Origin: Streptomyces sp. CCM_MD2014
GTDB lineage: Bacteria; Actinomycetota; Actinomycetes; Streptomycetales; Streptomycetaceae
Direction of reading: 5' to 3'
Assembly (NCBI RefSeq): GCF_000772045.1
Contig: NZ_CP009754.1
Span: 930,001 to 994,000 of the forward strand
Length of the DNA stretch: 64,000 nt
Below, piece by piece: positions 45,884 to 54,693 of this stretch. The notes under the pieces were generated by a model. That model was not told the DNA's origin. It made no database searches and saw only the letters and a list, made by a program, of their open reading frames with translations. Every line of letters begins with the position of its first letter. Position 1 is the stretch's first letter. The position numbers and the translations under genes were made by a program.

Positions 45884-47047
45884 ATGGTGGACGCGCTCGG
45901 TGTCGCGGTCGTCGGTTTCGGCTGGATGGGACGGGTGCACACCCAGGCGTACGCCCGCGTCCGGCACCACTACCCGCACCTCGCGCTGCGCCCCGAGCTG
46001 GTGACGGTCGCCGAGGAGGTGCCGGGGCGGGCCGAGGAGGCCGCCGCACAGTTCGGGTTCGCCTCGACCACCCGCGACTGGCGCGAGGTGGCCGCGGACC
46101 CGCGCGTCCGCGCGGTCAGCATCACGGCGCCGAACTTCCTGCACCGCGAGATCGCCGTGGCGATGGCCGAGGCGGGCAAGCACATCTGGATCGAGAAGCC
46201 GGTGGGGCTGACCGCCCAGGACGCCCGCGCGGTGGCGGACGCGGTGGCCAAGGCGGGGGTGCAGGGCACGGTCGGTTTCAACTACCGCAACGCGCCCGCC
46301 GTCGAAGCGGCCCGCGACCTGATCGCCGCCGGGGAGATCGGCGCCGTCACCCACGTCCGCATCCGGCTCTTCAGCGACTACGCCGCCCACCCCGAGGGTG
46401 CTCTGACCTGGCGGTTCGAGCGGGAGCGCGGCGGTACCGGGGTACTGGGGGATCTGGCCTCGCACGGTGCCGACCTGGCCCGGTTCCTGCTCGGCGAGAT
46501 CGCGTCCCTGACCGCGGACACGGCCGTCTTCGTACCCGAGCGGGCCCGCCCGGCCGCGGCCACGGCCGGTCACTCCCGGGCGGCGGGCGGCGAGCCGGGA
46601 CCGGTCGAGAACGAGGACTACGTCAGCTGCCTGCTGCGCTTCGCCTCCGGCGCCCGCGGGGTCCTGGAGGCCTGCCGGGTCTCGGTCGGCGAGCAGAACA
46701 ACTACGGCTTCGAGGTGCACGGCACCACGGGCGCGGTGTACTGGGACTTCCGGCGCATGAACGAACTGGGCGTCAGCCGCGGCACGGCGTACCAGGACCA
46801 GCCGGTCAGCACGGTCTACGTCGGTCCCGGGCACGGCGAGTTCGCGGCCTTCCAGCCGGGCGCGGCCAACGCCATGGGGTACGACGACCTGAAGGTGGTG
46901 GAGGCCCACCGTTTCCTGCGCTCGATCGCGGAGGGCACCCCGTACGGAGCCACCCTCACGGACGCCGTGCGCAGTGCGGCCGTCCTGGACGCGATGGCGC
47001 GCTCGGCGGAGCGCGGCACCTGGGTCAGTCCCGAGCCGGCCGGGTGA
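45884..47047 (+). CDS. Gfo/Idh/MocA-family oxidoreductase
   Basis: The 387-residue NAD(P)-dependent dehydrogenase has the Rossmann start LGVAVVGFGWMGRVHTQAYARV, the cofactor-binding HIWIEKPVG (Lys near residue 106) and the C-terminal sandwich with DLASHGADLARFLLG in the catalytic position. It would oxidise or epimerise a sugar, inositol or their derivatives. A GAGGTG site precedes the ATG. The operator at 45790 and the nearby LacI gene suggest sugar-inducible expression. Its end overlaps the convergent TMEM175-like gene by 23 bases. Confidence 0.9.
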   Translation: MVDALGVAVVGFGWMGRVHTQAYARVRHHYPHLALRPELVTVAEEVPGRAEEAAAQFGFASTTRDWREVAADPRVRAVSITAPNFLHREIAVAMAEAGKHIWIEKPVGLTAQDARAVADAVAKAGVQGTVGFNYRNAPAVEAARDLIAAGEIGAVTHVRIRLFSDYAAHPEGALTWRFERERGGTGVLGDLASHGADLARFLLGEIASLTADTAVFVPERARPAAATAGHSRAAGGEPGPVENEDYVSCLLRFASGARGVLEACRVSVGEQNNYGFEVHGTTGAVYWDFRRMNELGVSRGTAYQDQPVSTVYVGPGHGEFAAFQPGAANAMGYDDLKVVEAHRFLRSIAEGTPYGATLTDAVRSAAVLDAMARSAERGTWVSPEPAG

Positions 47048-47666
47048 CGGCGCGGCGGCGGGCCCGCATCGCCCACCGGCCCAGCAGCGCTTTGACCGGG
47101 ACCAGCACGAGCCAGCTCCACATGGCCGCCGGACCGACCGCCAGGGCGAGCGGGACGCTCAGCGCGAAGACCGCCACCGACGCCGCGACGTCCGCGCCGT
47201 AGAGCAGGAATCCTTCCTCCGGCGCGGTGTCGCCGCGCAGCCAGGGCCGGTTGGCCAGCACGGCGAGCAGGGCGAGGTGGGAGGCGCCCAGGGCGGCGAC
47301 CGCCGCCGCGTAGACGGCGACGGAGACCGGCTCCTGCCCGTACTCGGAGATGAGTTTGGTGGGGAAGGGAACGAGTGCCGCGACGCCCAGGCCGATCAGC
47401 GACAGGGTGATCACCTGGCCGTCGACCCGCTCGACGAAGCCGAAGATCCGGCGGTGGTCGCGCCAGAAGAGCCCGAGCACGAGGAGACTCAGTACGTACG
47501 CCCCCAAGTTGGGTGCCAGATCGCGCAGTTCGGCCCGGTAGGCCGCGGAGTCCAGGTCGCGGGGCACCGAGAAGTCGAGGACGAGCAGGGTGATGGCGAT
47601 CGCGAAGACGCCGTCGGCCAGCGCCACCACCCGCTCGGGGCCTCCGGCCGGAGTCGATTTCCACAT
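47025..47666 (-). CDS. TMEM175-family (DUF1211) membrane protein
   Basis: The 213-residue protein has about six helices and the family signature ALADGVFAIAITLLVLDFSVP at its N-terminus, corresponding to the FSDGVFAIA motif of TMEM175 potassium channels. Bacterial members form tetrameric K+-permeable channels. The ATG at 47666 starts MWKSTPAGGPERVVALADG. Its 3' end overlaps the MocA-type gene on the other strand. No functional link to the surrounding sugar genes is visible. Confidence 0.88.
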   Translation of the reverse strand: MWKSTPAGGPERVVALADGVFAIAITLLVLDFSVPRDLDSAAYRAELRDLAPNLGAYVLSLLVLGLFWRDHRRIFGFVERVDGQVITLSLIGLGVAALVPFPTKLISEYGQEPVSVAVYAAAVAALGASHLALLAVLANRPWLRGDTAPEEGFLLYGADVAASVAVFALSVPLALAVGPAAMWSWLVLVPVKALLGRWAMRARRRAVTRPARD

Positions 47667-47729
47667 GGCACCGACGGTAGGAGCCAGGGCGCGCCCGGCC
47701 GCGTCACACGCCCGGGGCGGCGGGGCGCG

Positions 47730-48764
47730 TCACACGGTCGCGGTGTCGGGCGGCATGTTGTGCGGGGTGACGACCTGGATCGCCGACGGCTCGGCCGGGC
47801 CGGCGGGCGGCAGGGCTCCGTGGGCCCGCATCACGTGGCGGCAGGCCTCGCGCAGGTCCTGGCGCAGGTCGTGGTGGAGGACGACGGACAGGCGCCGCTC
47901 GCGCAGCAGCCGGGTGTTGTCCTGGTCGAGGTCGTGGGCGACGAACACGTCGCAGGGGCGGCCGAGATCCGCGAAGGCGCGCAGGGTGGCGATGTTGCCG
48001 CCGCCCATCGAGTAGACCGCCCGGATGCCGGGATCGCGTTCCAGCGCGGCCCGGACCAGGTCGTACTGGGTGGCGTCCAGGCCCTGCCCCTCGGCGATCT
48101 CGACGAGCCCCCGCCCGGGGTGGCGGGCCCGCATGACGCCGCGGAAGCCCATCTCGCGCTCCTCCTCGTTGCGGAAGAAGCCGCTGCTGAGGCTGGTGAG
48201 GACGTTGCCGGGGCGGTCGCCGAGCCACTGGCCCATGAGGTAGGCGGCGGTCGCGCCCGCCGCCCGGTCGTCGATGCCGACGTAGGCCACCCGGGTGCTG
48301 GCGGGCAGATCGGTGGCCAGGGTGACGACCGGGACGCCCGCGGCGGACAGCCGGCTCACGGCGGCCACCACCTCGGGGACGTCCGGGGCCTTGAGGATCA
48401 CCCCCTGGGAGCCGCGGCGGGCGATCCGGTCCAGGGTGTCGGTCAGCCCGCCGGCCGGGCCCGTCTCGCGGAAGTGGAAGCGGCAGCGCACCACGGCGGG
48501 GTGCAGGGCGGGCAGTTCGGCCTCCAGCGCGGTCCGCACGGCGGTGGAGAAGCGCTCCGGCGCCTGCATCACGATGTCGCACATGAACGTGCGGCCGACC
48601 AGCCGGACCTGGGTGCGCTGGCGGTCCAGGTCGGCGATGGCCCGGCGCACCTCGTACGCGGTGCTCTCGCGCACGCCGCCGCGGCCGTTGAGCACCCGGT
48701 CGACGGTGGCCTCGCTCAGGCCCGCCTGACGTGCGATCTCCCGGATCGGGAAGGGGTGCCCCAT
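47730..48764 (-). CDS. LacI-family transcriptional repressor of the MocA/PhyH genes (predicted)
   Basis: The 344-residue repressor has an HTH at residues 5-30 (IREIARQAGLSEATVDRVLNGRGGVRE) and a periplasmic-binding-like domain of the RbsB type (GVILKAPDVPEVVAAV, YVGIDDRAAGATAAYLMGQWLG, VYSMGGGNIATLRAF), typical for rhizopine, inositol or ribose-like ligands. It is divergent from the frameshifted PhyH gene; the shared 130-base gap holds one copy of the 15-bp operator also found before the MocA-type gene. It therefore probably represses both and itself. Confidence 0.9.
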   Translation of the reverse strand: MGHPFPIREIARQAGLSEATVDRVLNGRGGVRESTAYEVRRAIADLDRQRTQVRLVGRTFMCDIVMQAPERFSTAVRTALEAELPALHPAVVRCRFHFRETGPAGGLTDTLDRIARRGSQGVILKAPDVPEVVAAVSRLSAAGVPVVTLATDLPASTRVAYVGIDDRAAGATAAYLMGQWLGDRPGNVLTSLSSGFFRNEEEREMGFRGVMRARHPGRGLVEIAEGQGLDATQYDLVRAALERDPGIRAVYSMGGGNIATLRAFADLGRPCDVFVAHDLDQDNTRLLRERRLSVVLHHDLRQDLREACRHVMRAHGALPPAGPAEPSAIQVVTPHNMPPDTATV

Positions 48765-48837
48765 GACCGGCTCCTCGGCTGCGTCGGCGCGGCACGTTCT
48801 GAGGGGTTTTTGATGGCCGCCTGCTGGTTGTTCGACA

Positions 48838-48852
48838 CGTTTGTCAGGACAA
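48838..48852. promoter_or_regulatory. LacI-type operator, site 2 (LacI/PhyH divergent promoter)
   Basis: CGTTTGTCAGGACAA, whose complement TTGTCCTGACAAACG differs from site 1 at one base, contains the perfect dyad TTGTC-AG-GACAA. It lies 43 bases before the PhyH start and 74 before the LacI start. Confidence 0.6.
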
Positions 48853-48894
48853 GAATGACAGCACCAGGTCGCCCCTGTCAGCGAAAGGACGACG

Positions 48895-50057
48895 ATGTCC
48901 GCAGCGCCCGTCGCCGCCCACCGTGCCCGTCTGTCCGAACGCGACTGCGATCTCGGCGCCTTCCGCGCCCTCGTCGAGCGGCCGACCGACCCGGCCGCCT
49001 ACCCGAGGGCCGCCGCCGTGGAGCGCGACGTCCTCCTGTACGACGCCGGAGGACTGCGCGACGACGCGGGGACGGCGGCCGAACTCGTCCACGCCCTCGC
49101 CGACGGTCCCGGCATCGTGGTCCTCAAGGGCGCCTTTCCGGACCCGGCGGTGGTCGACCGGGCCACCGCCGTGTTCGACGCGCTCATCGCGCGGCAGCGC
49201 GCCTCGGGCGCCGCCGCCGGGGACCACTTCGCCGCGCCCGGGGCCAACGACCGGGTGTGGAACGCCCTGGAGAAGGCGGCCCTGCACGACCCGGAGGCGT
49301 TCGCCGACTACTACGCCAACGACGCCCTGTCCCTGGTGGCCCGGGCCTGGCTCGGCCCCGGCCACCAGGTCACCTCCCAGATCAACGTGGTCAACCCCGG
49401 CGGCGCGGCACAGACGGTGCACCGGGACTACCACCTCGGTTTCCTGTCCGCCGGGGCCGCGGCGGCCTACCCGGCGCACGTGCACCGCCTCTCCCCGTGC
49501 TCACGCTCCAGGGCGCGGTCGCGCACTGCGACATGCCCGTGGAGTCGGGGCCCACGCTGTACCTGCCGCATTCGCAGAAGTACGAGCCGGGCTACCTGGC
49601 CTGGCGGCTGCCGGAGTTCCGGGCGTACTTCGAGGCGCACCACGTGCAACTGCCCCTCGCCAAGGGCGACGCGGTCTTCTTCAACCCGGCCCTGTTCCAC
49701 GCGGCGGGCGCCAACCGGTCGCCGGACATCCGCCGGATGGCCAACCTGCTGCAGATCTCCTCGGCGTTCGGCCGCGCCATGGAGACGGTGGACCGGGAGG
49801 CGGTGGTGAACGCCGTGTACCCGGTGCTGCTGAGGCGGAAGGCCGAGGGTGCGGGCGAGCGGTGGCTGGAGCAGGTGGTCGCCGCGAGCGCGGAGGGATA
49901 CCCCTTCCCCACGAACCTCGACCGGGACCCGCCGGTCGACGGACTGGCCCCGCCCTCCCAGGCGGACGTCGTACGGCGGGCGCTGCGCGAGGAGTGGACA
50001 CCCGAGACGCTGCGCGCGCGGCTGCGGGCGGGCCGCGAACGACGAGAGAGCCGGTGA
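48895..50057 (+). pseudogene. Phytanoyl-CoA dioxygenase (PhyH)-family gene with a -1 frameshift
   Basis: The first 200 or so residues (MSAAPVAAHRARLSERDCDL onward) are PhyH-like and contain the iron-binding pair His176 and Asp178 in VHRDYHLGF. After YPAHVHRLSP the frame becomes nonsense, while the sense continues in another frame as VLTLQGAVAHCDMPVESGP, with the distal iron His in LFHAAGANRS, to a stop at 50057. One C is missing from the CCCC run at 49493-49496. The intact protein would be about 387 residues, an Fe(II)/2-oxoglutarate oxygenase. Whether this is a real mutation or a sequencing slip in the C run cannot be decided here. Confidence 0.85.
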
Positions 50058-50129
50058 GCGGGACCGCGGGGGGGCACGGGCCCCGGCGCGGACACCCGCC
50101 ACCGCCCCACGCAAGGAGCAACGGAGCAC

Positions 50130-51134
50130 ATGCGTATCGGAATCCTCGGCCTCGGCCGCATCGGCGCTTTCCACGCCGAGACCCTCGCCGGACTCGACGC
50201 CGTCGGCTCGCTGGTCGTCGCCGACCCGTTCGCGGACGCCGCGCGGGCCGCCGCCGAGCGGTTCGGCGCCGAGGTCGCGGACTCCCCCGAGGCGGTGCTG
50301 GCCGCGGGGGTGGACGGTGTGGTGGTCGCGGCGGCGACCGACGCCCACCCGGGGCTGATCCTCGCCGCCGCGGAGGCCGGCGTGCCGGTCTTCTGCGAGA
50401 AGCCCGTCGCCCGCACCATGACGGAGGGCGTCGAGGTGCTCAAGGCGCTCGCGGGCCGGGACGTGCCGGTCCAGATCGGCTACAACCGCCGCTTCGACGC
50501 CGGGTTCGCCGCCGCGCGGGCGGCCGTGCTCGGCGGTGAGCTGGGCACGCTGCACACCGTGCGGTCGACCACGCTGGACCCGGCGCCGCCGCCCGCCGCG
50601 TACGTCGCCGCCTCCGGGGGCATCTTCCGGGACTGCTCGGTGCACGACTTCGACATCATCCGCTGGGTGACCGGGCGTGAGGTGAGCGAGGTGTACGCCG
50701 TCGGCGGCAACCGGGGCGCCGACTTCATCCGGGCGGCGGGCGACGCGGACACCACGGGCGCGATCCTCACCCTGGACGACGGCACCATCGCCGTGGTCTC
50801 CAACAGCCGCCACAACGCCCGCGGTTACGACGTACGCATGGAGATCCACGGCTTCGACGACTCGATCGCCGTCGGTCTGGAGGACAAGCTGCCGCTGCGC
50901 TCGGTGGAGCCGGGCACGACCTTCCCGGCCGGTGCGCCGCACGACTTCTTCATGGACCGCTTCGCCGCCGCCTACCGGGCCGAGCTGACCGCGTTCACCG
51001 AGGTCGTCGCCGGCACGCGCACCTCGCCCTGCACCGTCGAGGACGCGCTGGAGGCGGGCTGGATCGCCGAGGCGTGCACCCTGTCGCTGCACGAGCACCG
51101 TCCGGTGAGGATCGCGGAGGTGCGGCGGGGCTGA
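50130..51134 (+). CDS. iolG: myo-Inositol 2-dehydrogenase-like oxidoreductase
   Basis: The 334-residue Gfo/Idh/MocA enzyme has the NAD site IGILGLGRIGAFHAETLA and the conserved triad Lys91 (FCEKPVA), Asp168 and His172 (DCSVHDFDIIRW). This is the IolG pattern, oxidising the axial hydroxyl of myo-inositol to 2-keto-inositol as the first catabolic step. A GGAGCAACGGAG site precedes the ATG. It follows the PhyH gene by 72 bases and may be cotranscribed with it. scyllo-Inositol or another polyol is an alternative substrate. Confidence 0.85.
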   Translation: MRIGILGLGRIGAFHAETLAGLDAVGSLVVADPFADAARAAAERFGAEVADSPEAVLAAGVDGVVVAAATDAHPGLILAAAEAGVPVFCEKPVARTMTEGVEVLKALAGRDVPVQIGYNRRFDAGFAAARAAVLGGELGTLHTVRSTTLDPAPPPAAYVAASGGIFRDCSVHDFDIIRWVTGREVSEVYAVGGNRGADFIRAAGDADTTGAILTLDDGTIAVVSNSRHNARGYDVRMEIHGFDDSIAVGLEDKLPLRSVEPGTTFPAGAPHDFFMDRFAAAYRAELTAFTEVVAGTRTSPCTVEDALEAGWIAEACTLSLHEHRPVRIAEVRRG

Positions 51135-51171
51135 CGGGGCGCGGGCCCCTACCGGCCGGCGGGCTGCTCGG

Positions 51172-51585
51172 TCAGCTCGCCGGCTCGCTGATGTTCACCA
51201 TCCAGGGGACGCCGAACCGGTCCGTGCACATGCCGAAGACGTCGCCCCACATCTGCTTCTCCAGGGGAACGGCGACGGAACCGCCGGCGGACAGCTTCTC
51301 CCAGTAGCCGCGCAGCTCGGCCGCGTCGTCGCCGCTGAGGCTCACCGAGAAGTTGCTGCCCGGCCGGTACTCCATCCCGGGCGGGGTGTCGGAGGCCATC
51401 AGGGTGAAGCCGCCGGGGGTCTCCAGCATGGCGTGCATGACCTTGTCCGCGTACGCGGGGTCCGGCATGCCGGACTCGCCGAACGTGTTCAGCGCCAGGC
51501 TGCCGCCGAAGACCTGCTCGTAGAACTCCATCGCCTGTCGGGCGTCGCCGTCGAAACTGAGGTACGGGTTGAGACGCGAGGTCAT
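51172..51585 (-). CDS. VOC-family protein, PhnB-like
   Basis: The 137-residue protein has the PhnB-type glyoxalase fold with NPYLSFDGDARQAMEFYEQVFGG at the start, MHAMLETPGGFTLMASDTPPGM in the middle and MWGDVFGMCTDRFGVPWMVNI at the end. Metal-binding acidic/His positions are only partly kept, so activity is uncertain. The ATG at 51585 is preceded by GGGAGG; an earlier ATG at 51606 has no site. It is convergent with iolG and separated from the isomerase gene upstream by a hairpin, so it is probably a single-gene unit. Confidence 0.85.
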   Translation of the reverse strand: MTSRLNPYLSFDGDARQAMEFYEQVFGGSLALNTFGESGMPDPAYADKVMHAMLETPGGFTLMASDTPPGMEYRPGSNFSVSLSGDDAAELRGYWEKLSAGGSVAVPLEKQMWGDVFGMCTDRFGVPWMVNISEPAS

Positions 51586-51614
51586 GGCTGCCTCCCGGAA
51601 CGGCACGAGGTGCG

Positions 51615-51654
51615 GTTGTCAGTGCTGCGCACGCTAGCGCGCGGCACTGGCAAC
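51615..51654 (-). terminator. Terminator hairpin downstream of the inositol transport operon
   Basis: A 16-base stem (GTTGTCAGTGCTGCGC with its complement, two G-U pairs) and an 8-base loop lie 51 bases past the stop of the isomerase gene, ending the minus-strand operon before the VOC gene. Confidence 0.65.
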
Positions 51655-51704
51655 GGCCCGCCGAGCGGCGCACAGGCGGTACCCTCCTCGCCGGTGGGCC
51701 GGCT

Positions 51705-52607
51705 TCAGGCCCCGCAGGACCGCAGGAACTTGCGGGTGCGCACCGCGATGGGCAGCGGCTTGTCCGGCTCGCAGGGGTACATGTCCTGCTCGACGATGGC
51801 GAACAGGTCCACGCCGAGTTCCTGGGCCGCCGTGAGCACCGGGCCCAGCTCCGGCACGCCACCCGGCGGCTCGCACATCACGCCGCGCTGCACGGCCGGA
51901 CCGAACGGCACCCCGCCCTCCCGCACGCCGGCGAGGATCTCCGGGTCGACCTGCTTGAGGTGGAGGTAGCCGATGCGCTCCCCGTAGGTCTCGATCAGCT
52001 TGACGCTGTCGCCGCCGCAGTAGGCGTAGTGGCCGGTGTCCAGGCACAGGTTGACGAGGTCGGAGTCGGTGGCGTCGAGGAAGCGCTCGACGTGCTCCTC
52101 GGTGTCGATGTGGGTGTCGGCGTGCGGGTGGACGACGATGTCCAGGCCGTAGGTGTCCCGCACCTCGCGGCCGAGGCGTTCCATGCCCCGGGTGAGGTGG
52201 GTCCACTGCTCGCCGGTGAGCTCCGGCGGCTCGAGGATCTCGGCGGTCTTGTCGTCGCGCCAGAACGACGGGATGACGACGAGGTGCTTGGCGTCCATGG
52301 CCTGCGTCAGGGCGGCGACGCGGCCGACCTGCTCCCAGGTGGCGTCCCATTCGGAGGGGCCGCGGTGCAGCCCGCAGAAGATGGTGCCCGCGGAGACCTT
52401 GAGGCCGCGCCGGGTCACCTCGTCGGTGAGCCGGGCGGGGTCGGTGGGGAGGTAGCCGTAGGGTCCCAGCTCGATCCAGTCGTAGCCGGCCTCGGTGACC
52501 TCGTCCAGGAACCGTTCCCAGGGCACCTGCCGGGGGTCGTCGGGGAACCAGACGCCCCAGGAGTCGGGGGCCGAGCCGACGCGGATGCGGTCGAGGGCAG
52601 AGGGCAT
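51705..52607 (-). CDS. Sugar phosphate isomerase/epimerase, IolE/IolH-like TIM barrel
   Basis: The 300-residue xylose-isomerase-like barrel starts VGSAPDSWGVWFPDDP and contains VHPHADTHIDTEEHVERFL, LCLDTGHYAYCGGD and YLHLKQVDPEIL. These supply the Glu, Asp and His metal ligands of the family. In the inositol pathway this fold serves as inosose dehydratase (IolE) or inosose isomerase, which is the most likely role since no other IolE candidate lies in the window. It starts 2 bases after the ATPase stop and ends the transport operon. A GGAAGG site precedes the ATG. Confidence 0.82.
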   Translation of the reverse strand: MPSALDRIRVGSAPDSWGVWFPDDPRQVPWERFLDEVTEAGYDWIELGPYGYLPTDPARLTDEVTRRGLKVSAGTIFCGLHRGPSEWDATWEQVGRVAALTQAMDAKHLVVIPSFWRDDKTAEILEPPELTGEQWTHLTRGMERLGREVRDTYGLDIVVHPHADTHIDTEEHVERFLDATDSDLVNLCLDTGHYAYCGGDSVKLIETYGERIGYLHLKQVDPEILAGVREGGVPFGPAVQRGVMCEPPGGVPELGPVLTAAQELGVDLFAIVEQDMYPCEPDKPLPIAVRTRKFLRSCGA

Positions 52608-52609
52608 GC

Positions 52610-53611
52610 TCAGGCCTTCCCTTCGGCGGTGCCGGATGCGGTGCTGTCGGACGGGACGCTCTCGGTCTGGTCGGTCGTGCGGGCCTTGTCGGCAGTATCG
52701 GGCGTGGCGGCCCTCGCCGCACCGCCCGCGTCGTCGGGCAGCGCCCCGACGTCGACGCCGCCGACCTGGGCCAGTTCGTGCTTGAGGGCGGCGAGTTCCG
52801 CCCCGCCCGCCATGTGGTTGGTGAGTTCCTCCAGGGTGATGCCGGCGCGGGCGGCGCTGAGTTCGAGGGTGCCCAGGCGCAGCACGCTGAAGTGGTCGCC
52901 GACCATGTAGGCGTGGTGCGGGTTGTGGGTGATGAAGACGACGCCGAGGCCGCGCTCGCGGGCGGCGGCGATGTACTTGAGGACCACGCCGGACTGCTTG
53001 ACGCCGAGGGCGGCGGTGGGCTCGTCGAGGATGAGGACGCGGGCGCCGAAGTAGACGGCGCGGGCGATGGCGACGGACTGGCGCTGGCCGCCGGAGAGCG
53101 TGCCGATGGGCTGTTCGAGGTCGTCCAGGACGATGCCCATGTTGCGCAGTTCCTCGTCGGCGGTCCGCTTCATGCGGTCGATGTCGAGGCGGCGCACGGG
53201 CCAGGGGCCCTTGGTCATCTCGGAGCCGAGGAAGAAGTTGCGCCACACCGGCATCAGCGGGACGGTCGCGAGGTCCTGGTAGACCGTGGCGATGCCCCGG
53301 TCGAGGGCGTCGCGCGGGCTGGCGAAGCGCACCGCCTCGCCGTCGACGAGGAACTCGCCCTCGGTGTGCTGGTGCAGCCCGGAGATGATCTTGATCAGGG
53401 TGGACTTGCCGGCACCGTTGTCACCGAGCACACAGGTCACCCTGCCGGGATGGACGGCGAGGTCGACGCCGTGCAGGGCGCGGATGTTGCCGTAGGCCTT
53501 GCCGGCGCGGCGCAGTTCGACCAGGGGGCGGCCCTGCTCGGGTGCGGGGTCGGCGAGGACGGCGCCGTGGGTGCCGGGGGTCTGGGCGGTCCCGGGGGTC
53601 TTGCCGGTCAT
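52610..53611 (-). CDS. Sugar ABC transporter ATPase, single-domain RbsA/FrcA type
   Basis: The 333-residue protein has one nucleotide-binding domain (about 30-260) with Walker [12 protein letters not shown], signature LSGGQRQ, Walker [13 protein letters not shown] and the H-loop ITHN, and a variable Ala/Asp/Thr-rich tail. RbsA-type ATPases usually carry two such domains in about 500 residues, so this is the half-size FrcA-like form that must dimerise. GGAGGTGA precedes the ATG, 5 bases after the permease stop. It energises the adjacent permease for inositol or a similar sugar. Confidence 0.92.
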   Translation of the reverse strand: MTGKTPGTAQTPGTHGAVLADPAPEQGRPLVELRRAGKAYGNIRALHGVDLAVHPGRVTCVLGDNGAGKSTLIKIISGLHQHTEGEFLVDGEAVRFASPRDALDRGIATVYQDLATVPLMPVWRNFFLGSEMTKGPWPVRRLDIDRMKRTADEELRNMGIVLDDLEQPIGTLSGGQRQSVAIARAVYFGARVLILDEPTAALGVKQSGVVLKYIAAARERGLGVVFITHNPHHAYMVGDHFSVLRLGTLELSAARAGITLEELTNHMAGGAELAALKHELAQVGGVDVGALPDDAGGAARAATPDTADKARTTDQTESVPSDSTASGTAEGKA

Positions 53612-53616
53612 TGCGG

Positions 53617-54693
53617 TCACCTCCGGGTCGCGGCGCGGCGGACGTACAGGTTGATGAGGACGGCGCCGAGGAGCATCGCGCCGAGGAAGGCCTTGAACCA
53701 GTCGGGGTTCCAGCCCGCGAAGACGATGCCCTGGTTCACCATGCCGAACATGAAGGCGCCGAAGACCGGGCCGATCGCCGAGCCGTAGCCGCCGGTGAGC
53801 AGACAGCCGCCGATCACCGCCGCCGCGATGTAGATCAGCTCCTGGCCGACGCCCTCGCCGGACTGCACCGTGTTGAAGGAGAACAGCTGGTGCATGCCGA
53901 CGAACCAGGCCCCGAAGCCGACCAGCATGAACAGCGTGATCTTGGTGAAGGTGACCGGCACGCCGACCGCGCGGGCGGACTCCTGGCTGCCGCCGACGGC
54001 GAAGATCCAGTTGCCGTACTTGGTGCGCAGCAGCACCCAGGTGGCCAGGGCGGCGAAGACCAGCCACCACACGACCGTGATCTTCACCTCGACACCGCCG
54101 ACGTCGAAGGACGAGGCGAACAGGGCCTTGGCCTGGTCGAAACCGTCCATGTCGCTGATGTCGTCGGTGGCGACGTTGCCGGTGACGAGCTTGGTGACGG
54201 CGAGGTTGACGCCCTGGAGGATCAGGAAGGTGGCCAGCGTCACCAGGAAGCTCGGCAGGCCGGTCTTCACCAGCACCCAGCCGTTGAAGGCGCCGACGGC
54301 CAGCGAGGCCACCAGTGCGACGATCACGCCCATCCAGACGTTCATGGTGAGCTGGTAGCTGAGCATGCCGGCGGTGAGCGCCGAGGTGACCACGGCGACA
54401 CCGGCCGACAGGTCGAACTCGCCGCCGATCATCAGCAGGGCGACGGGCAGTGCCACGATGCCGATGGTGGACGACTGGTACAGCACCGTGGCCATGGAGC
54501 CGCCGTCGCGGAGCGTGGGCGCGGCGATCAGGAAGAAGACGAAGACGGCGACGGCGCCGAGGAAGACCCCGACCTCGGGCCGGGCGAGCAGCCGCAGCGC
54601 CACGGGGCGCTCACGGGTCCGCCCGTCGGTCTCCTTGGGGCCGGGGGCCGGCGGTGTGGTCACCGCCGGCTCAGCCTGGCTGGCCATGCTCAT
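53617..54693 (-). CDS. Sugar ABC transporter permease, RbsC type
   Basis: The 358-residue membrane protein has eight to ten helices and the RbsC-type core ([46 protein letters not shown], and [24 protein letters not shown] near the C-terminus). Its ATG shares a base with the binding-protein stop (TGATG), giving tight coupling. It forms the pore of the inositol-type importer. An alternative ATG lies two codons in. Confidence 0.93.
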   Translation of the reverse strand: MSMASQAEPAVTTPPAPGPKETDGRTRERPVALRLLARPEVGVFLGAVAVFVFFLIAAPTLRDGGSMATVLYQSSTIGIVALPVALLMIGGEFDLSAGVAVVTSALTAGMLSYQLTMNVWMGVIVALVASLAVGAFNGWVLVKTGLPSFLVTLATFLILQGVNLAVTKLVTGNVATDDISDMDGFDQAKALFASSFDVGGVEVKITVVWWLVFAALATWVLLRTKYGNWIFAVGGSQESARAVGVPVTFTKITLFMLVGFGAWFVGMHQLFSFNTVQSGEGVGQELIYIAAAVIGGCLLTGGYGSAIGPVFGAFMFGMVNQGIVFAGWNPDWFKAFLGAMLLGAVLINLYVRRAATRR

